Shown: positions 19,874 to 29,429 of the stretch, one piece after another | Layout: the number at the start of each line of letters is the position of its first letter | How positions within the stretch are numbered: the stretch's first letter is position 1 | Assembly: GCA_041392625.1 (NCBI GenBank) | Contig: JAWKLR010000013.1 | Span: 1 to 64,000, forward strand | Length of the DNA stretch: 64,000 nucleotides | Reading direction: 5' to 3' | From: M3007 sp041392625 | GTDB taxonomy: Bacteria; Bacteroidota; Bacteroidia; Chitinophagales; Saprospiraceae | Notes under the pieces: model-generated | The model's input: the letters and a program-made list of their open reading frames with translations, nothing else | Told to the model about the DNA's origin: nothing | The model's database searches: none | Position numbers and translations under genes: made by a program

Positions 19874-21505
19874 ATGCAAAAACAACTCCTTTTATCTGCT
19901 TTTATCCTGTTTATAGGAGTGCAGACACTTCATGCACAAGCATCTTCCATGTTGCAGGTGTATGAAATTTTTCAAAACAAATGCATTTCCTGTCATGACC
20001 ATGCGTCTCCGGAAGCTGGTTTGGACCTGGAAGGCTCCGGCACTTCAGATTATCTGAAAGCCTATGGCGTTGCACAGCAATTGCGCAATGCAACACCAAG
20101 CAATGCACATGCTGCCGCAAATGGTCTGAAGCGGATTTATCCCGGGCGACCAGACAAAAGCTTTTTATTCAAAAAAATCAATTCCGGGTTCGAGCCATAC
20201 GTTGCTAATTTGCATGCGAATGAAGGCAGCGCCATGCCAGCCTATCCAGGCACCCAGCTGACTGATCTGGAAAAAGAAGTAATCCGTCAATGGATTTTAT
20301 ACGGAGCAAAATCATCCGGAATACAATTTGATAAATCAATTCTGGAAGACTACTATGCCGGAAATGGCAATCAATCCTTCCCTTCCGGGCCACCACCTGC
20401 TCCAGACCCAAGTGAGGGCTTTCAAATCAAAATGGGCCCATTTTACCTGGAACCGGATGGGGAGGTTGAGTATTATCAAAAACTGGAGTTGGACTTGCCT
20501 GCAGATGTAGAGGTCGACCGGGTGGATATCAAAATCTCAAGCTATTCCCACCACTATATAATTTACAATTTTGAATCAGCGGCTGGTGCAAATCAGATTC
20601 CGCATGGACTCCGCCTGAATTCATTTCACAACGACATCAACCTGGTGGCCGCCGTTCAGGAGGCAACCAACCTGGAACTGCCGGAAGGCACCGCATTCAA
20701 ATGGTCGAACGATCTGGTACTCGACCTGAATTCGCACTACATCAACTACTCGCTCAATCAACCCTATCAGTGCGAGGCCTATGTAAATGTGTATACCAAA
20801 CCTGTAGGAACGGCCGAGCAGGAAATGTTTGCAACCCTGCTGGTTAACCCAAGCATCCCAATTCCAAACAACGGAAACCTGATTACCCATACCGATGCTG
20901 CCTATCAGTTTGGTACTGGGGATATTTACATCTGGGGACTTATGGGACACACGCATAAATACGGTACAGGCTACAAGGTCTGGCGCCGTTTGGCAAATGG
21001 ACAAAAAGGTGAATTGTTATACGACGCTTCCTGCCCGGGCGGGATCCCTGGCTGTCCGGCACCTTATTTTGATTATCAACACATCCCACTGCGTTATTGG
21101 GAGCCGGAATTGTTGCCTGTCAATTGGAACCAGGGCATTGTACACGAAGCAACTTGGGTCAATGATGGCCCTTCTTCAGTCAACTTCGGACCTACCTCCG
21201 ATGATGAAATGATGGTGCTTATTGCGTTTTATACCTTGAACCCCGTCACGGTAGGTACAGAAGACGACTTGTCGATTAACACAGAATTGGCCGTCTGGCC
21301 TGTGCCTTCCAGCAGTTCGATTTACTTTCAGTCACCGGATGCAACTGGTTTTAAATCCGTGCGGGTTTTTGACCTGGCTGGGCGTCAGGTATTAGAGGTT
21401 CAAAATGCAGCCGGACCAACAGTGGAACTGAATGTTTCAACCTTGCCCAAAGGTATGTATGTGTTGAAGGCAGATCAGTATTTGAGTAAAATTGTTGTGG
21501 AATAA
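19874..21505 (+). CDS. Cytochrome c/copper type II monooxygenase-like protein with T9SS type A sorting domain
   Basis: 543 residues. After a signal peptide (residues 1-22) a c-type heme motif CISCH (37-41) opens a cytochrome domain, with Met121 (GSAMPAYPG) a plausible axial ligand. Residues about 190-455 resemble the peptidylglycine/dopamine monooxygenase fold, and all six expected copper ligands can be pointed to: His226-His227 (SYSHHYI) and His288 (LNSHYIN) for one site, His359/His361 (GHTHKYG) and Met446 or Met447 (TSDDEMM) for the other. Residues about 470-543 (VWPVPSSSSIYFQS, VRVFDLAGRQVLEVQ, LPKGMYVLKA) are a T9SS type A sorting domain, so the enzyme acts at or beyond the cell surface. 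The heme could pass electrons to copper (inference). The substrate is unknown. Confidence 0.75.
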   Translation: MQKQLLLSAFILFIGVQTLHAQASSMLQVYEIFQNKCISCHDHASPEAGLDLEGSGTSDYLKAYGVAQQLRNATPSNAHAAANGLKRIYPGRPDKSFLFKKINSGFEPYVANLHANEGSAMPAYPGTQLTDLEKEVIRQWILYGAKSSGIQFDKSILEDYYAGNGNQSFPSGPPPAPDPSEGFQIKMGPFYLEPDGEVEYYQKLELDLPADVEVDRVDIKISSYSHHYIIYNFESAAGANQIPHGLRLNSFHNDINLVAAVQEATNLELPEGTAFKWSNDLVLDLNSHYINYSLNQPYQCEAYVNVYTKPVGTAEQEMFATLLVNPSIPIPNNGNLITHTDAAYQFGTGDIYIWGLMGHTHKYGTGYKVWRRLANGQKGELLYDASCPGGIPGCPAPYFDYQHIPLRYWEPELLPVNWNQGIVHEATWVNDGPSSVNFGPTSDDEMMVLIAFYTLNPVTVGTEDDLSINTELAVWPVPSSSSIYFQSPDATGFKSVRVFDLAGRQVLEVQNAAGPTVELNVSTLPKGMYVLKADQYLSKIVVE

Positions 21506-21557
21506 ACAAGGCGGTTAGTTGATTGCCTGAAAAGCGCTTTTTACAAACTACGCTTTT

Positions 21558-21591
21558 ACGTACAGCTCGCTCTGCGGGCTGTACGTTTTTT
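21558..21591 (+). terminator. Rho-independent terminator of the cytochrome/monooxygenase gene
   Basis: ACGTACAGC (21558-21566), 11-base loop, GCTGTACGT (21578-21586), then a run of T to 21591. Confidence 0.85.
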
Positions 21592-21605
21592 GTAGAAATA
21601 GGGGG

Positions 21606-22325
21606 CTAATTGTTGGAGTCAATAAACTCCTCCATACTCATGCGTTTTTTCAAGCGATATGCATAGGTATACTTCCCATCTGCTACCGATTTGCGGTAGT
21701 AAACCAAGCCGATGCCCCTGGCATATAGTTCCTCCCCTTCGCCTTCCACTTCAGCCGAGCCTTCCTGTTCATTGCCGTATACCTCTTTTAGTTTGAATCG
21801 GATTGTTGGATAGAGGACGCCATCTAATTCAAAGTCAGGCCCATCGCCCAGATACCTGCGGTTGCGAATAAGGTATTGTGTGCCGGGTGCATTTACCGAT
21901 TCATATTTTAAACTAAATAAAAACACGCCGGTACTGTCTTTAACGAGAAAAGGAAAGGTGTTGGGGGATTCCAATCGGGCCTCTATTTTCTGATAGGTTC
22001 CGGTTGTATCGGGTTCAAAAAGGACATATTGTTTGGCCAGTGCACCATTGGAGACAATTTTTTCTGTCACCAGTTGACGCACCTCTTTCAGTGGGTCGTA
22101 ATAACTGGCAGTAAAATAGAAACCACTGTCACGAACGACGCTTTTATAATACCAGTAATCTATGTCGCCTGCAGTACCTTCTGTCGGTTCATATGCATAT
22201 ACTTTTCCAATCACCAATTCATCCGTCGGAAAATAAAATTCTTTGATGTGCCTCCGATTATCACATGAAAATATGCTGACTAAAACCAGAACTATACACA
22301 CAGAAATTGGAAGGATTTGTTTCAT
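21606..22325 (-). CDS. Putative lipoprotein of unknown function
   Basis: 239 residues with a lipoprotein signal MKQILPISVCIVLVLVSIFSC (lipid Cys21). The rest is beta-rich with no family I recognise: FYFPTDELVIGKVYAYEP, YWYYKSVVRDSGFYF, LVTEKIVSNGALAKQYVLFE, a glutamate-rich EVEGEGEELYARGIGLVYYRK near the end, and KKRMSMEEFIDSN at the C-terminus. The ARGIGLVYY pattern is common in exported Bacteroidota proteins that report on full-length bound lipids or polymers, but this is weak. It follows the UbiA-like gene after about 40 bases on the same strand, so both are probably cotranscribed. Confidence 0.75.
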   Translation of the reverse strand: MKQILPISVCIVLVLVSIFSCDNRRHIKEFYFPTDELVIGKVYAYEPTEGTAGDIDYWYYKSVVRDSGFYFTASYYDPLKEVRQLVTEKIVSNGALAKQYVLFEPDTTGTYQKIEARLESPNTFPFLVKDSTGVFLFSLKYESVNAPGTQYLIRNRRYLGDGPDFELDGVLYPTIRFKLKEVYGNEQEGSAEVEGEGEELYARGIGLVYYRKSVADGKYTYAYRLKKRMSMEEFIDSNN

Positions 22326-22366
22326 AGTGGCGATAACAGTTTTATAGAGATTTTTTTAAAATTCAC

Positions 22367-23131
22367 TTATTTCAAAACGAGATAAACTACCAATGCAGAT
22401 TGCAAGAACATCAGGGCATCGATACTTAGTTTTTGCCATTGTCTGGACCCAAACTGATTTAATTGCCAGGGAATCAAAACGGCACTAAGCAACAAGGTGC
22501 TATACACAGCAGCTAGTTCGCGGATGTTATAGATCCCATTAAAAAAAGATACAGCCGCCAGAACCGATGAAAAAATTAGCATCCATGCCAGCAGTCGAAA
22601 ACTGCCTTTTGGCCCCAATTGTCCTGCCAATGTTTGGAAGCCCAGTTTTTTATCTACAAACCGATCAATCAAATCGTACCCGATTGCAAGTGCAAAAACG
22701 AAAAATGCTTTTTCAAGAAAAACAAGGCTGACGGTGAGTATGGGCCATTCAGGGAACGGCAAAAGTACGGATACAAATGCCCAGGCCAGCGAAACGGCAA
22801 TGGGTTTAAGCCAAGGCCCGTCACGAAATCCTAAATGTCCGGGAAACCCAAGATAAAGTCCCCAAAGAATGGCTGCAGCCACCGATCCGGCCTTGATTAG
22901 AAAGGGCAGAAACCACCAACAATACAAGGCTGGGAAAAACAGGAGAATGCCCGCCCAGCGGCGCCATTTTGTTTGCGAAGGTGCGTTGTATCCAACGATG
23001 GTTCCGAAAAAAACAAAGCCCTCCAGGACGCCAAACTCCAGCCCCTGACCAGCCAGTACTTTGGTCTGAATGACCATAGCAACTGCACAGCAGGCAGTCC
23101 AAAAAAAAGAGATAATCGGGAGTATATTCAT
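22367..23131 (-). CDS. UbiA-like polytopic membrane protein
   Basis: About 254 residues from the ATG at 23131 (MNILPIISFFWTACCAVAM); the frame is open to an ATG at 23233, which would add 34 residues unlike a membrane-protein start. It has about eight hydrophobic helices. The segment ALAIGYDLIDRFVDKKLGFQTLAGQLG matches the second Asp-rich motif of UbiA-family prenyltransferases. The first motif (NDxxDxxxD) is not present: at the expected place the sequence is GYNAPSQTKWRRW. It may therefore be a degenerate or differently specialised family member, as seen in several Bacteroidota, rather than an active ubiquinone/menaquinone-type prenyltransferase. Confidence 0.7.
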   Translation of the reverse strand: MNILPIISFFWTACCAVAMVIQTKVLAGQGLEFGVLEGFVFFGTIVGYNAPSQTKWRRWAGILLFFPALYCWWFLPFLIKAGSVAAAILWGLYLGFPGHLGFRDGPWLKPIAVSLAWAFVSVLLPFPEWPILTVSLVFLEKAFFVFALAIGYDLIDRFVDKKLGFQTLAGQLGPKGSFRLLAWMLIFSSVLAAVSFFNGIYNIRELAAVYSTLLLSAVLIPWQLNQFGSRQWQKLSIDALMFLQSALVVYLVLK

Positions 23132-23419
23132 TACAGGATAAACACGCTCTTGGTAGATACCTATTCTGGTAAATTTAGAACTTGTTTTGCAAATTGCCGT
23201 TTTTGATTCTTCCAGAATGCTCAAATATGCCATTCAGGTCAGATTTAACGGGATGCTAACAGTTTTACTCAAAATTTTAGAAAGTTTTCACAGCCTTTAT
23301 ACAGCCTTAGTTGTTACAAATTGCGTCTATCTTGTAGATGCCTGACTTTAATATGTATCCCATTCCCGCATTTCAGTCAGCCTGAACAAGATTATTCTGG
23401 GCCATAATATTACCATACT

Positions 23420-26400
23420 ATGCAAAAATCGATCATCTTTCTGCTACTCACTTGTTTCTTTGTGCAGCCGCTAAAGGCGCAGTATTTTGGAAGGAATAAG
23501 CCGCATTATCAAAAAATGGATTTTCAGGTGCACCAGACACCACACTTTGAACTGTACGATTACCTTGAAAATCCGGGTCTTTTGGAAGAACTTTCCAATT
23601 CGGCGGAGGCGTGGTACTCCATGCACCAGTCGGTACTAAAAGATACGTTCACTCAAAAAAATCCGCTGATCATTTACAACGACCACGCGGGTTTTCAGCA
23701 GACCAATACCATTCGCGGAGGAGTAAGTGTTGGTACAGGAGGAGTTACGGAAGGTTTTCGCAACCGGGTGGTATTTCCGGTGGCAATGACAAAACAGCAA
23801 ACCCACCATGTTTTGGGTCACGAATTGGTGCACGCTTTTCAATACCATATGGTGTTGGAAGGTGATTCTACCAGCATCCGAAATATGGGAAACTTACCGC
23901 TTTGGATGGTTGAAGGGCTCGCCGAATACTTGTCTATAGGTCGGATTGATGCGCACACCGCTTTGTGGATGCGCGATGCAGTTATTTCGGATGATTTGCC
24001 CCGGATCAAAGATTTAAGCAACGGTGAATATTTCCCGTATCGCTGGGGACAATCTTTCTGGGCATTTGTAACAGGCGTTTACGGTGATGATGTGATTCGT
24101 CCACTGTTTATGAATACAGCCAAGTATGGCTTGGATATGGCTATCCGCCTTACTCTGAACACGACTCAGGATGCCTTGTCGGAAGCCTGGCAGGAAACCC
24201 TGAAAAGTCATTATGGCGTGTGGGTAACCAAAGGTGAAAAAGAACGCTTGCCCGGCAAGCGACTCCTTTCAGATGAAAATGCCGGTAAAATGAATATCTG
24301 TCCGGTAGTAAGTCCGAATGGGAAATACCTGATCTTTCTTTCAGAAAAAAATCTGTTTACTACCGATTTGTATTTGGCAGATGCCCAGCGAGGAAAGATT
24401 CTGAAAAAGGTATCGAGCAGTGTTCGGGATGGACACATTGATCAATACAATTTCATTGAAAGCGCAGGAACCTGGAGCCCGGATTCCAAAAAGTTTGCTT
24501 TTGATGTCTATGAAAAAGGGCAAAGTGTACTTATTATTAAAGATGCGTTGAAGGGAAAAACACTGGAGAAATTTCCGATCAAAGGAGTACAATCATTTAG
24601 CAACCCAGCCTGGAGTCCGGATGGAAAAACCATTGTTGTTTCCGGACTTGTTAATGGTCAGGTCGACCTGTATTCAGTAAATCTACGGACTAAAAAAGTG
24701 GAGCAACTTACCAATTCCGTTTACTCTGAAATTTTGCCAAGTTGGAGTTCCGACGGAAAATTTCTCACATTTTCCACCGACCAGATTAGCCTTCAAAGAG
24801 GGCGTTTTGAAGGCGCTTATAAGATGAATCTGGCTGTCATGGATATAGAAACGAAAGAGATCACACCATACGATCTGTTTCCCGGGGCGGACAACCTGAA
24901 CCCTCAGTTTGACAGTGAGGGGCGCTTGTTGTTTATAAGCGATCGGGATGGATTCAGAAATTTATACCGATATGATTTTGCAAGCAAAAAACTGTATCAA
25001 CTCACCGAACTGAAAACAGGCATCACAGGCATTACGCCATACTCCCCGGCCTTTGCTGTAGCGGAAGACCGCGACCGCATTGTATATACCTATTACCAAG
25101 ATGGAGAATACAACATCTATTCGGCCCGGGATAATATGTTTGAGCCCAAAGAAGTGGATGTAAATGCGGTTGACAAGTTGCCTGCAACACTTCCACCCTT
25201 TGATCCGCGCAACAGGGATTTGGTAAACACAAACCTCCGGGTTATGGATGCCACAACTGCCGAAGCAGCCTCTGAAACCACGCTCAATCGGGTGCCATTC
25301 AAAACCAAGTTTTCTCTGGATTATATTGGTGGTAGCGCAGGCGTTGGCGTTGCAACAGGGAACAGCAGTTTTGGAACAACTTCCGGGCTTGCCGGTGGTA
25401 TTGATATGCTTTTTGGCGATATGCTGGGTAATCATCAGATTTACAGTGGAATTGCAATAAATGGTGATATCAAAGATGCTGCAGGGCAATTCTCCTACAT
25501 CAATCAAAAAAACCGCATTAATTGGGGGATTAACCTATCGCATATTCCGTTTAGTTCAGGGCAATACAGTCCGGACTTTACCCCGGGGATTGACACCACC
25601 CTCAACGGAACGCCTTTTACCGGGTACAAGGATGAATTGTATGTACAGCGCGTTTTTCAGGAACGAATAGGTGCTTTTACATTTTACCCAATATCCACAA
25701 CCCAGCGTTTTGAAGTTGGGGGCGCTTATGAGTTTTACTGGCAGCGTTTGGACCGCTATTTGTACTATTATGATCTCAGCGGATTCTTACTTGGGCAAGA
25801 GCAGGAACGCCTTGCCTCCGGTGCTGAAAACCTGAAGATAGCCAGCATCAATACGGCATTTGTGGGGGATAATTCCTATTTCGGAATGACTGCCCCACTT
25901 GCCGGGCACCGCTACCGCATTTCGATGGAAAAATTCTTCGGCGATTATAACTTCAATGCCTTGCTGGTTGATGCCAGGAAATACTTTTGGTTTAAACCAG
26001 TTGGTCTCGGGTTCCGCGGTTTGAGTTACTCGCGCTTTGGAGGCAATTCCAACAATACCGATCAGGTTTTTCCGCTTTTTGCGGCACAACCATTTTATGT
26101 GCGCGGTTATACTTCCGACGTACTGTACAATCAACAGCCTGAACTGTTTGAGCAAATGACAGGTAGTAAACTGGCAGTTTTTAATGCGGAGTTGCGGATG
26201 CCACTCACGGGTCCGAAAGGTCTGGCTCTTTTTAAATTCCGCTTTCTACCGACCGATTTAAACCTATTCTTTGATATGGGTATGGGTTGGTTCCAAAACA
26301 CGGATTTCCAAAAAGACGATCCGGATCCAAACGACAACATCATCCATGTACAACACAAACCATTGATGTCTACCGGTGTCTCCATTCGTGCCAACTTGTT

Positions 26401-26500
26401 TGGTGTAATGGTATTGGAGCCCTACTGGGCTCTGCCGTTAAATGTTGATAAGGAACGGCGTTCCTGGGTGTTTGGACTGAATATCGTGCCCGGCTGGTAA
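23420..26500 (+). CDS. Exported zinc metallopeptidase-like protein with PD40 beta-propeller and C-terminal outer-membrane barrel
   Basis: 1,026 residues. Signal peptide MQKSIIFLLLTCFFVQPLKA. Residues about 30-260 form a gluzincin (peptidase MA-like) domain: HELVH at 134-138 with a second glutamate in WMVEGLAEYLS (Glu165 the likely third zinc ligand). Residues about 280-600 carry TolB/WD40-like PD40 repeats (SPNGKYLIFLSEKN, WSPDSKKFAFDV, AWSPDGKTIVVSG, SSDGKFLTFSTDQ, FDSEGRLLFISDRDG). From about residue 630 on, strands such as GIAINGDI, RFEVGGAYEFYWQRL, PFYVRGYTSDVLY and FFDMGMGW look like a BamA/surface-antigen type barrel. The protein probably sits in the outer membrane with the propeller and peptidase domain on one face. 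Substrate unknown. Confidence 0.82.
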   Translation: MQKSIIFLLLTCFFVQPLKAQYFGRNKPHYQKMDFQVHQTPHFELYDYLENPGLLEELSNSAEAWYSMHQSVLKDTFTQKNPLIIYNDHAGFQQTNTIRGGVSVGTGGVTEGFRNRVVFPVAMTKQQTHHVLGHELVHAFQYHMVLEGDSTSIRNMGNLPLWMVEGLAEYLSIGRIDAHTALWMRDAVISDDLPRIKDLSNGEYFPYRWGQSFWAFVTGVYGDDVIRPLFMNTAKYGLDMAIRLTLNTTQDALSEAWQETLKSHYGVWVTKGEKERLPGKRLLSDENAGKMNICPVVSPNGKYLIFLSEKNLFTTDLYLADAQRGKILKKVSSSVRDGHIDQYNFIESAGTWSPDSKKFAFDVYEKGQSVLIIKDALKGKTLEKFPIKGVQSFSNPAWSPDGKTIVVSGLVNGQVDLYSVNLRTKKVEQLTNSVYSEILPSWSSDGKFLTFSTDQISLQRGRFEGAYKMNLAVMDIETKEITPYDLFPGADNLNPQFDSEGRLLFISDRDGFRNLYRYDFASKKLYQLTELKTGITGITPYSPAFAVAEDRDRIVYTYYQDGEYNIYSARDNMFEPKEVDVNAVDKLPATLPPFDPRNRDLVNTNLRVMDATTAEAASETTLNRVPFKTKFSLDYIGGSAGVGVATGNSSFGTTSGLAGGIDMLFGDMLGNHQIYSGIAINGDIKDAAGQFSYINQKNRINWGINLSHIPFSSGQYSPDFTPGIDTTLNGTPFTGYKDELYVQRVFQERIGAFTFYPISTTQRFEVGGAYEFYWQRLDRYLYYYDLSGFLLGQEQERLASGAENLKIASINTAFVGDNSYFGMTAPLAGHRYRISMEKFFGDYNFNALLVDARKYFWFKPVGLGFRGLSYSRFGGNSNNTDQVFPLFAAQPFYVRGYTSDVLYNQQPELFEQMTGSKLAVFNAELRMPLTGPKGLALFKFRFLPTDLNLFFDMGMGWFQNTDFQKDDPDPNDNIIHVQHKPLMSTGVSIRANLFGVMVLEPYWALPLNVDKERRSWVFGLNIVPGW

Positions 26501-28551
26501 ACGTGGGTATGTGTGAAAAAAGGCTGATTTGAGTTAAAAATCGAGAAGCATCTTTTTTCTCTAAGAAATGTCTTGGTTGGCAGCCTTTTTGCAGCGGGTT
26601 TGGCTTTCGGCTTTTTCGCCTTGCTAACCAGCGCTTGTTTTTTTGCCGGCGGTTTTCCTCCTACAAAAATCTGAACTGCCAGTGGAGCCAAACGGAATTC
26701 AATGGAGTTGGCTTTTCCGTGTGATTCCATTTTCTTAGCCCGAATAGCACCATTTGTAACACCGGATCCTCCAAACTGTACATCGTCGCTGTTAAGTACT
26801 TCCTTCCAGGTGCCGCTGTATGGTACACCGAGAATATAGGATTCAATGGCTGCACTTCCAAAATGGCATACCACCAGAATATTGGGGTCACTGTCATTGC
26901 CTTTTCTCAAAAATGCCATAACGCTATTCTGTGTGTCGTCGCCACTGATCCATTCAAATCCTTCGGGGTGGAATTGTTTTTCATAGGCTGCCGGGTGTGA
27001 CTGATAGAAGCCATTCAGGGCTTTGACCCATTCCCTTAGTTTGCTGTGATAGTCATACTGAAGCAAGTCCCACTCCAGGCCTTTGTCGTGGCTCCATTCG
27101 CCTGTTTGACCAAACTCACCGCCCATAAATAAAAGCTGAGTTCCGGGGTGCAGCCACTGTTGCCCAAAAAGGGTTCGGAGGTTTGCAAATTTCTGAAACT
27201 CATCGCCCGGCATTTTATACAACAATGAAGCCTTCATGTGCACTACTTCATCGTGACTCAATGGCAGCATAAAACGTTCAGACCAGGCGTACACCAAAGA
27301 AAATGTAATTTCATTTTGGTGCCAGGGGCGATAGATGGGGGGGCGGGCAAAATATTTGAGTGCATCGTGCATCCAGCCCATCATCCATTTTTGCCCAAAC
27401 CCAAGGCCTCCATCAAAGGTGGGTTTGCTCACGCCGGGATAGGCAGTACTCTCCTCTGCAATGGTTTCAGTACCCGGGTAGTTTTCATATACAGCGGTAT
27501 TGAAGTCCTGTAAAAATGAAATAGCTTCCAGGTTTTCTCTTCCGCCATGAATATTGGGAATCCATTCGCCTTCGTTTCTGGAATAATCCAGATAGAGCAT
27601 TGAAGCCACTGCGTCTACGCGCAGTCCATCAATGTGGAAGCAGTCGAGCCAAAACAGGGCATTGCTTATAAGGAAACAACGGACCTCGTTGCGTCCATAG
27701 TCAAATACATAGCTGCTCCAGTCCGGGTGGTAGCCTTTTCGCGGGTCGCTGTATTCGTACAGGTGGGTTCCGTCGAACAGGTAGAGTCCGTGAATGTCGC
27801 TGGGAAAATGGGATGGGACCCAATCGAGCAGTACTCCAATTCCGGCCTGGTGGAAAGCATCAATCAGGTGCATGAAATCTTCCGGAGTGCCGAACCTGCT
27901 GGAAGGCGCGAAATATCCGGTAACCTGGTATCCCCAGGATGGGAAGTAGGGATGCTCCATGACTGGCAGAAACTCCACATGGGTGAATCCCATTTCCTGT
28001 ACATAGGGCACCAGTTCTTCTGCGAGTTCGCGGTAATTCAGGGATCGGTTTCCATCCTCTTTTTTCTTCTTCCAGGAGCCAAGGTGCACTTCATAGACTG
28101 ACCAGGGTTTCTCTTTTCCTGCGTTTTTTCTGCGTTGGTCCAGCCAGTTTTTATCGTTCCATGTGTAATCAAAATCCCATACTACGGAGGCTGTCCGTGG
28201 CGGAGCTTCCCAGCGCATGGCATACGGGTCGCCTTTTTCCAGTGCGACCCCATTGTACATGGTTACATGGTACTTGTAGATTTCTCCTTTTTGAAGTCCC
28301 GGTATGAAGCCTTCCCAAATGCCGCTTTTATCCCAGCGGGGTAGCAATACATGGCTATCCGGGTTCCAGCGGTTAAAAGAACCGGTAACCGATACACGGG
28401 AGGCATTGGGAGCCCAAACAGCAAAGTAAACACCTTGCTCTCCCTCGTGTTCGACCAGGTGGCTTCCCATCTTTTGGTAGAGCCGGAAATGCTTGCCGCT
28501 TTGCAACAGCGAAATGTCAAAATCGGTGATGAGTGAATAAGGCTTTACCAT
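26422..28551 (-). CDS. glgB: 1,4-alpha-glucan branching enzyme, with probable C-terminal frameshift
   Basis: GH13 branching enzyme that makes alpha-1,6 branches in glycogen. N-terminal CBM48 (GEQGVYFAVWAPNASRVSV), then the barrel with EFLPVMEHPYFPSWGYQVTG, the nucleophile region DGLRVDAVASMLYLDY, the acid/base region ETIAEESTAYPGVSKP and LPLSHDEVVHMKASLL. After about residue 625 the product has a Lys/Ala/Pro tail (KAKKPKAKPAAK). As written the frame runs to 26422 and overlaps the convergent gene by 79 bases with an unnatural tail. Adding one base to the T5 at 26586-26590 (A5 in the mRNA) would end the protein as PAAKKAANQDIS with a TAG at 26561-26563, removing the overlap; I think that is the true end. 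No other glycogen genes are nearby. Confidence 0.93.
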   Translation of the reverse strand: MVKPYSLITDFDISLLQSGKHFRLYQKMGSHLVEHEGEQGVYFAVWAPNASRVSVTGSFNRWNPDSHVLLPRWDKSGIWEGFIPGLQKGEIYKYHVTMYNGVALEKGDPYAMRWEAPPRTASVVWDFDYTWNDKNWLDQRRKNAGKEKPWSVYEVHLGSWKKKKEDGNRSLNYRELAEELVPYVQEMGFTHVEFLPVMEHPYFPSWGYQVTGYFAPSSRFGTPEDFMHLIDAFHQAGIGVLLDWVPSHFPSDIHGLYLFDGTHLYEYSDPRKGYHPDWSSYVFDYGRNEVRCFLISNALFWLDCFHIDGLRVDAVASMLYLDYSRNEGEWIPNIHGGRENLEAISFLQDFNTAVYENYPGTETIAEESTAYPGVSKPTFDGGLGFGQKWMMGWMHDALKYFARPPIYRPWHQNEITFSLVYAWSERFMLPLSHDEVVHMKASLLYKMPGDEFQKFANLRTLFGQQWLHPGTQLLFMGGEFGQTGEWSHDKGLEWDLLQYDYHSKLREWVKALNGFYQSHPAAYEKQFHPEGFEWISGDDTQNSVMAFLRKGNDSDPNILVVCHFGSAAIESYILGVPYSGTWKEVLNSDDVQFGGSGVTNGAIRAKKMESHGKANSIEFRLAPLAVQIFVGGKPPAKKQALVSKAKKPKAKPAAKRLPTKTFLREKRCFSIFNSNQPFFTHTHVYQPGTIFSPNTQERRSLSTFNGRAQ

Positions 28552-28652
28552 ACAATTGCATTTAATGGATGAGTTTCAAGCAGTGCAGATTGCATTGGAA
28601 ACTTGGATTCAACAAATAAACACATAAACCCACAAACCCCGTCTATCTTTCC

Positions 28653-29429
28653 CTAATAACTTGTCTTGGATTTTGCTTCTTTCCAGAGAATTTCCATTTC
28701 ATCCAGACTCATTTCTGTAAGTGGCCGATTGGCATTGGATTCAATGTATTCAAATCGGGATTTAAACTTTTTATTGATGCGCTCCAGGGCTGTTTCCGGG
28801 TCCACGCCAATAAACCGGGCATAGTTGATCATAGAAAAAAGTACATCGCCAAACTCCTCTTCTACCCGGTCTTGCCCAGCCTGATTTTGGAGGACTTCCT
28901 GGAGCTCACCGATTTCTTCCTGAACCTTATCCCAAACCTGCTCGGTTGTTTCCCATTCAAAACCCACTTGTTTGGTTTTTTCCTGCATTCGATATGCTTT
29001 TACCATAGCAGGGAGTGAGTTGGGTACACCTTCAAGAATAGACTTTTTACCTTCTTTTAGCTTGAGTTGTTCCCAATTGCGTTTCACTTCTGCTTCATCT
29101 GCAACCTCGACGTCGCCGTAAATGTGCGGGTGGCGTGCAACCAGTTTATCGCACACAGCGTGGAGGGCGTCGGCAATATCAAAAGCGCCTTTTTCCGAAC
29201 CTATTTTTGCATAAAAGACCATGTGGAGCATCAGGTCGCCAATTTCTTCTTTGATGCCTTTCAGGTCTTGTTCGAGAATGGCATCTGCAAGCTCATAGGT
29301 TTCCTCAATGCTGAGGTTTCTCAACGATTCAAATGTTTGTTTACGATCCCAGGGGCATTGCTCCCGAAGTTCGTCCATGATTTGAAGGAGTCTTTTGAAT
29401 GCGTCTAATTTTTCCTCAATGGAGTGCAT
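28653..29429 (-). CDS. mazG: Nucleoside triphosphate pyrophosphohydrolase MazG
   Basis: 258 residues, the usual length for two-domain MazG. It hydrolyses NTPs/dNTPs to monophosphates and pyrophosphate, a house-cleaning function. The N-terminal domain has CPWDRKQTFESLRNLSIEET and the metal-binding EEIGDLMLHMVFYAKIG; the C-terminal domain has the equivalent EEIGELQEVLQ and EEFGDVLFSMINYAR. The ATG at 29429 (MHSIEEKLDAFKRLLQIMD) fits family starts. It lies about 100 bases downstream of glgB's start on the same strand; the spacing does not prove cotranscription. Confidence 0.95.
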   Translation of the reverse strand: MHSIEEKLDAFKRLLQIMDELREQCPWDRKQTFESLRNLSIEETYELADAILEQDLKGIKEEIGDLMLHMVFYAKIGSEKGAFDIADALHAVCDKLVARHPHIYGDVEVADEAEVKRNWEQLKLKEGKKSILEGVPNSLPAMVKAYRMQEKTKQVGFEWETTEQVWDKVQEEIGELQEVLQNQAGQDRVEEEFGDVLFSMINYARFIGVDPETALERINKKFKSRFEYIESNANRPLTEMSLDEMEILWKEAKSKTSY

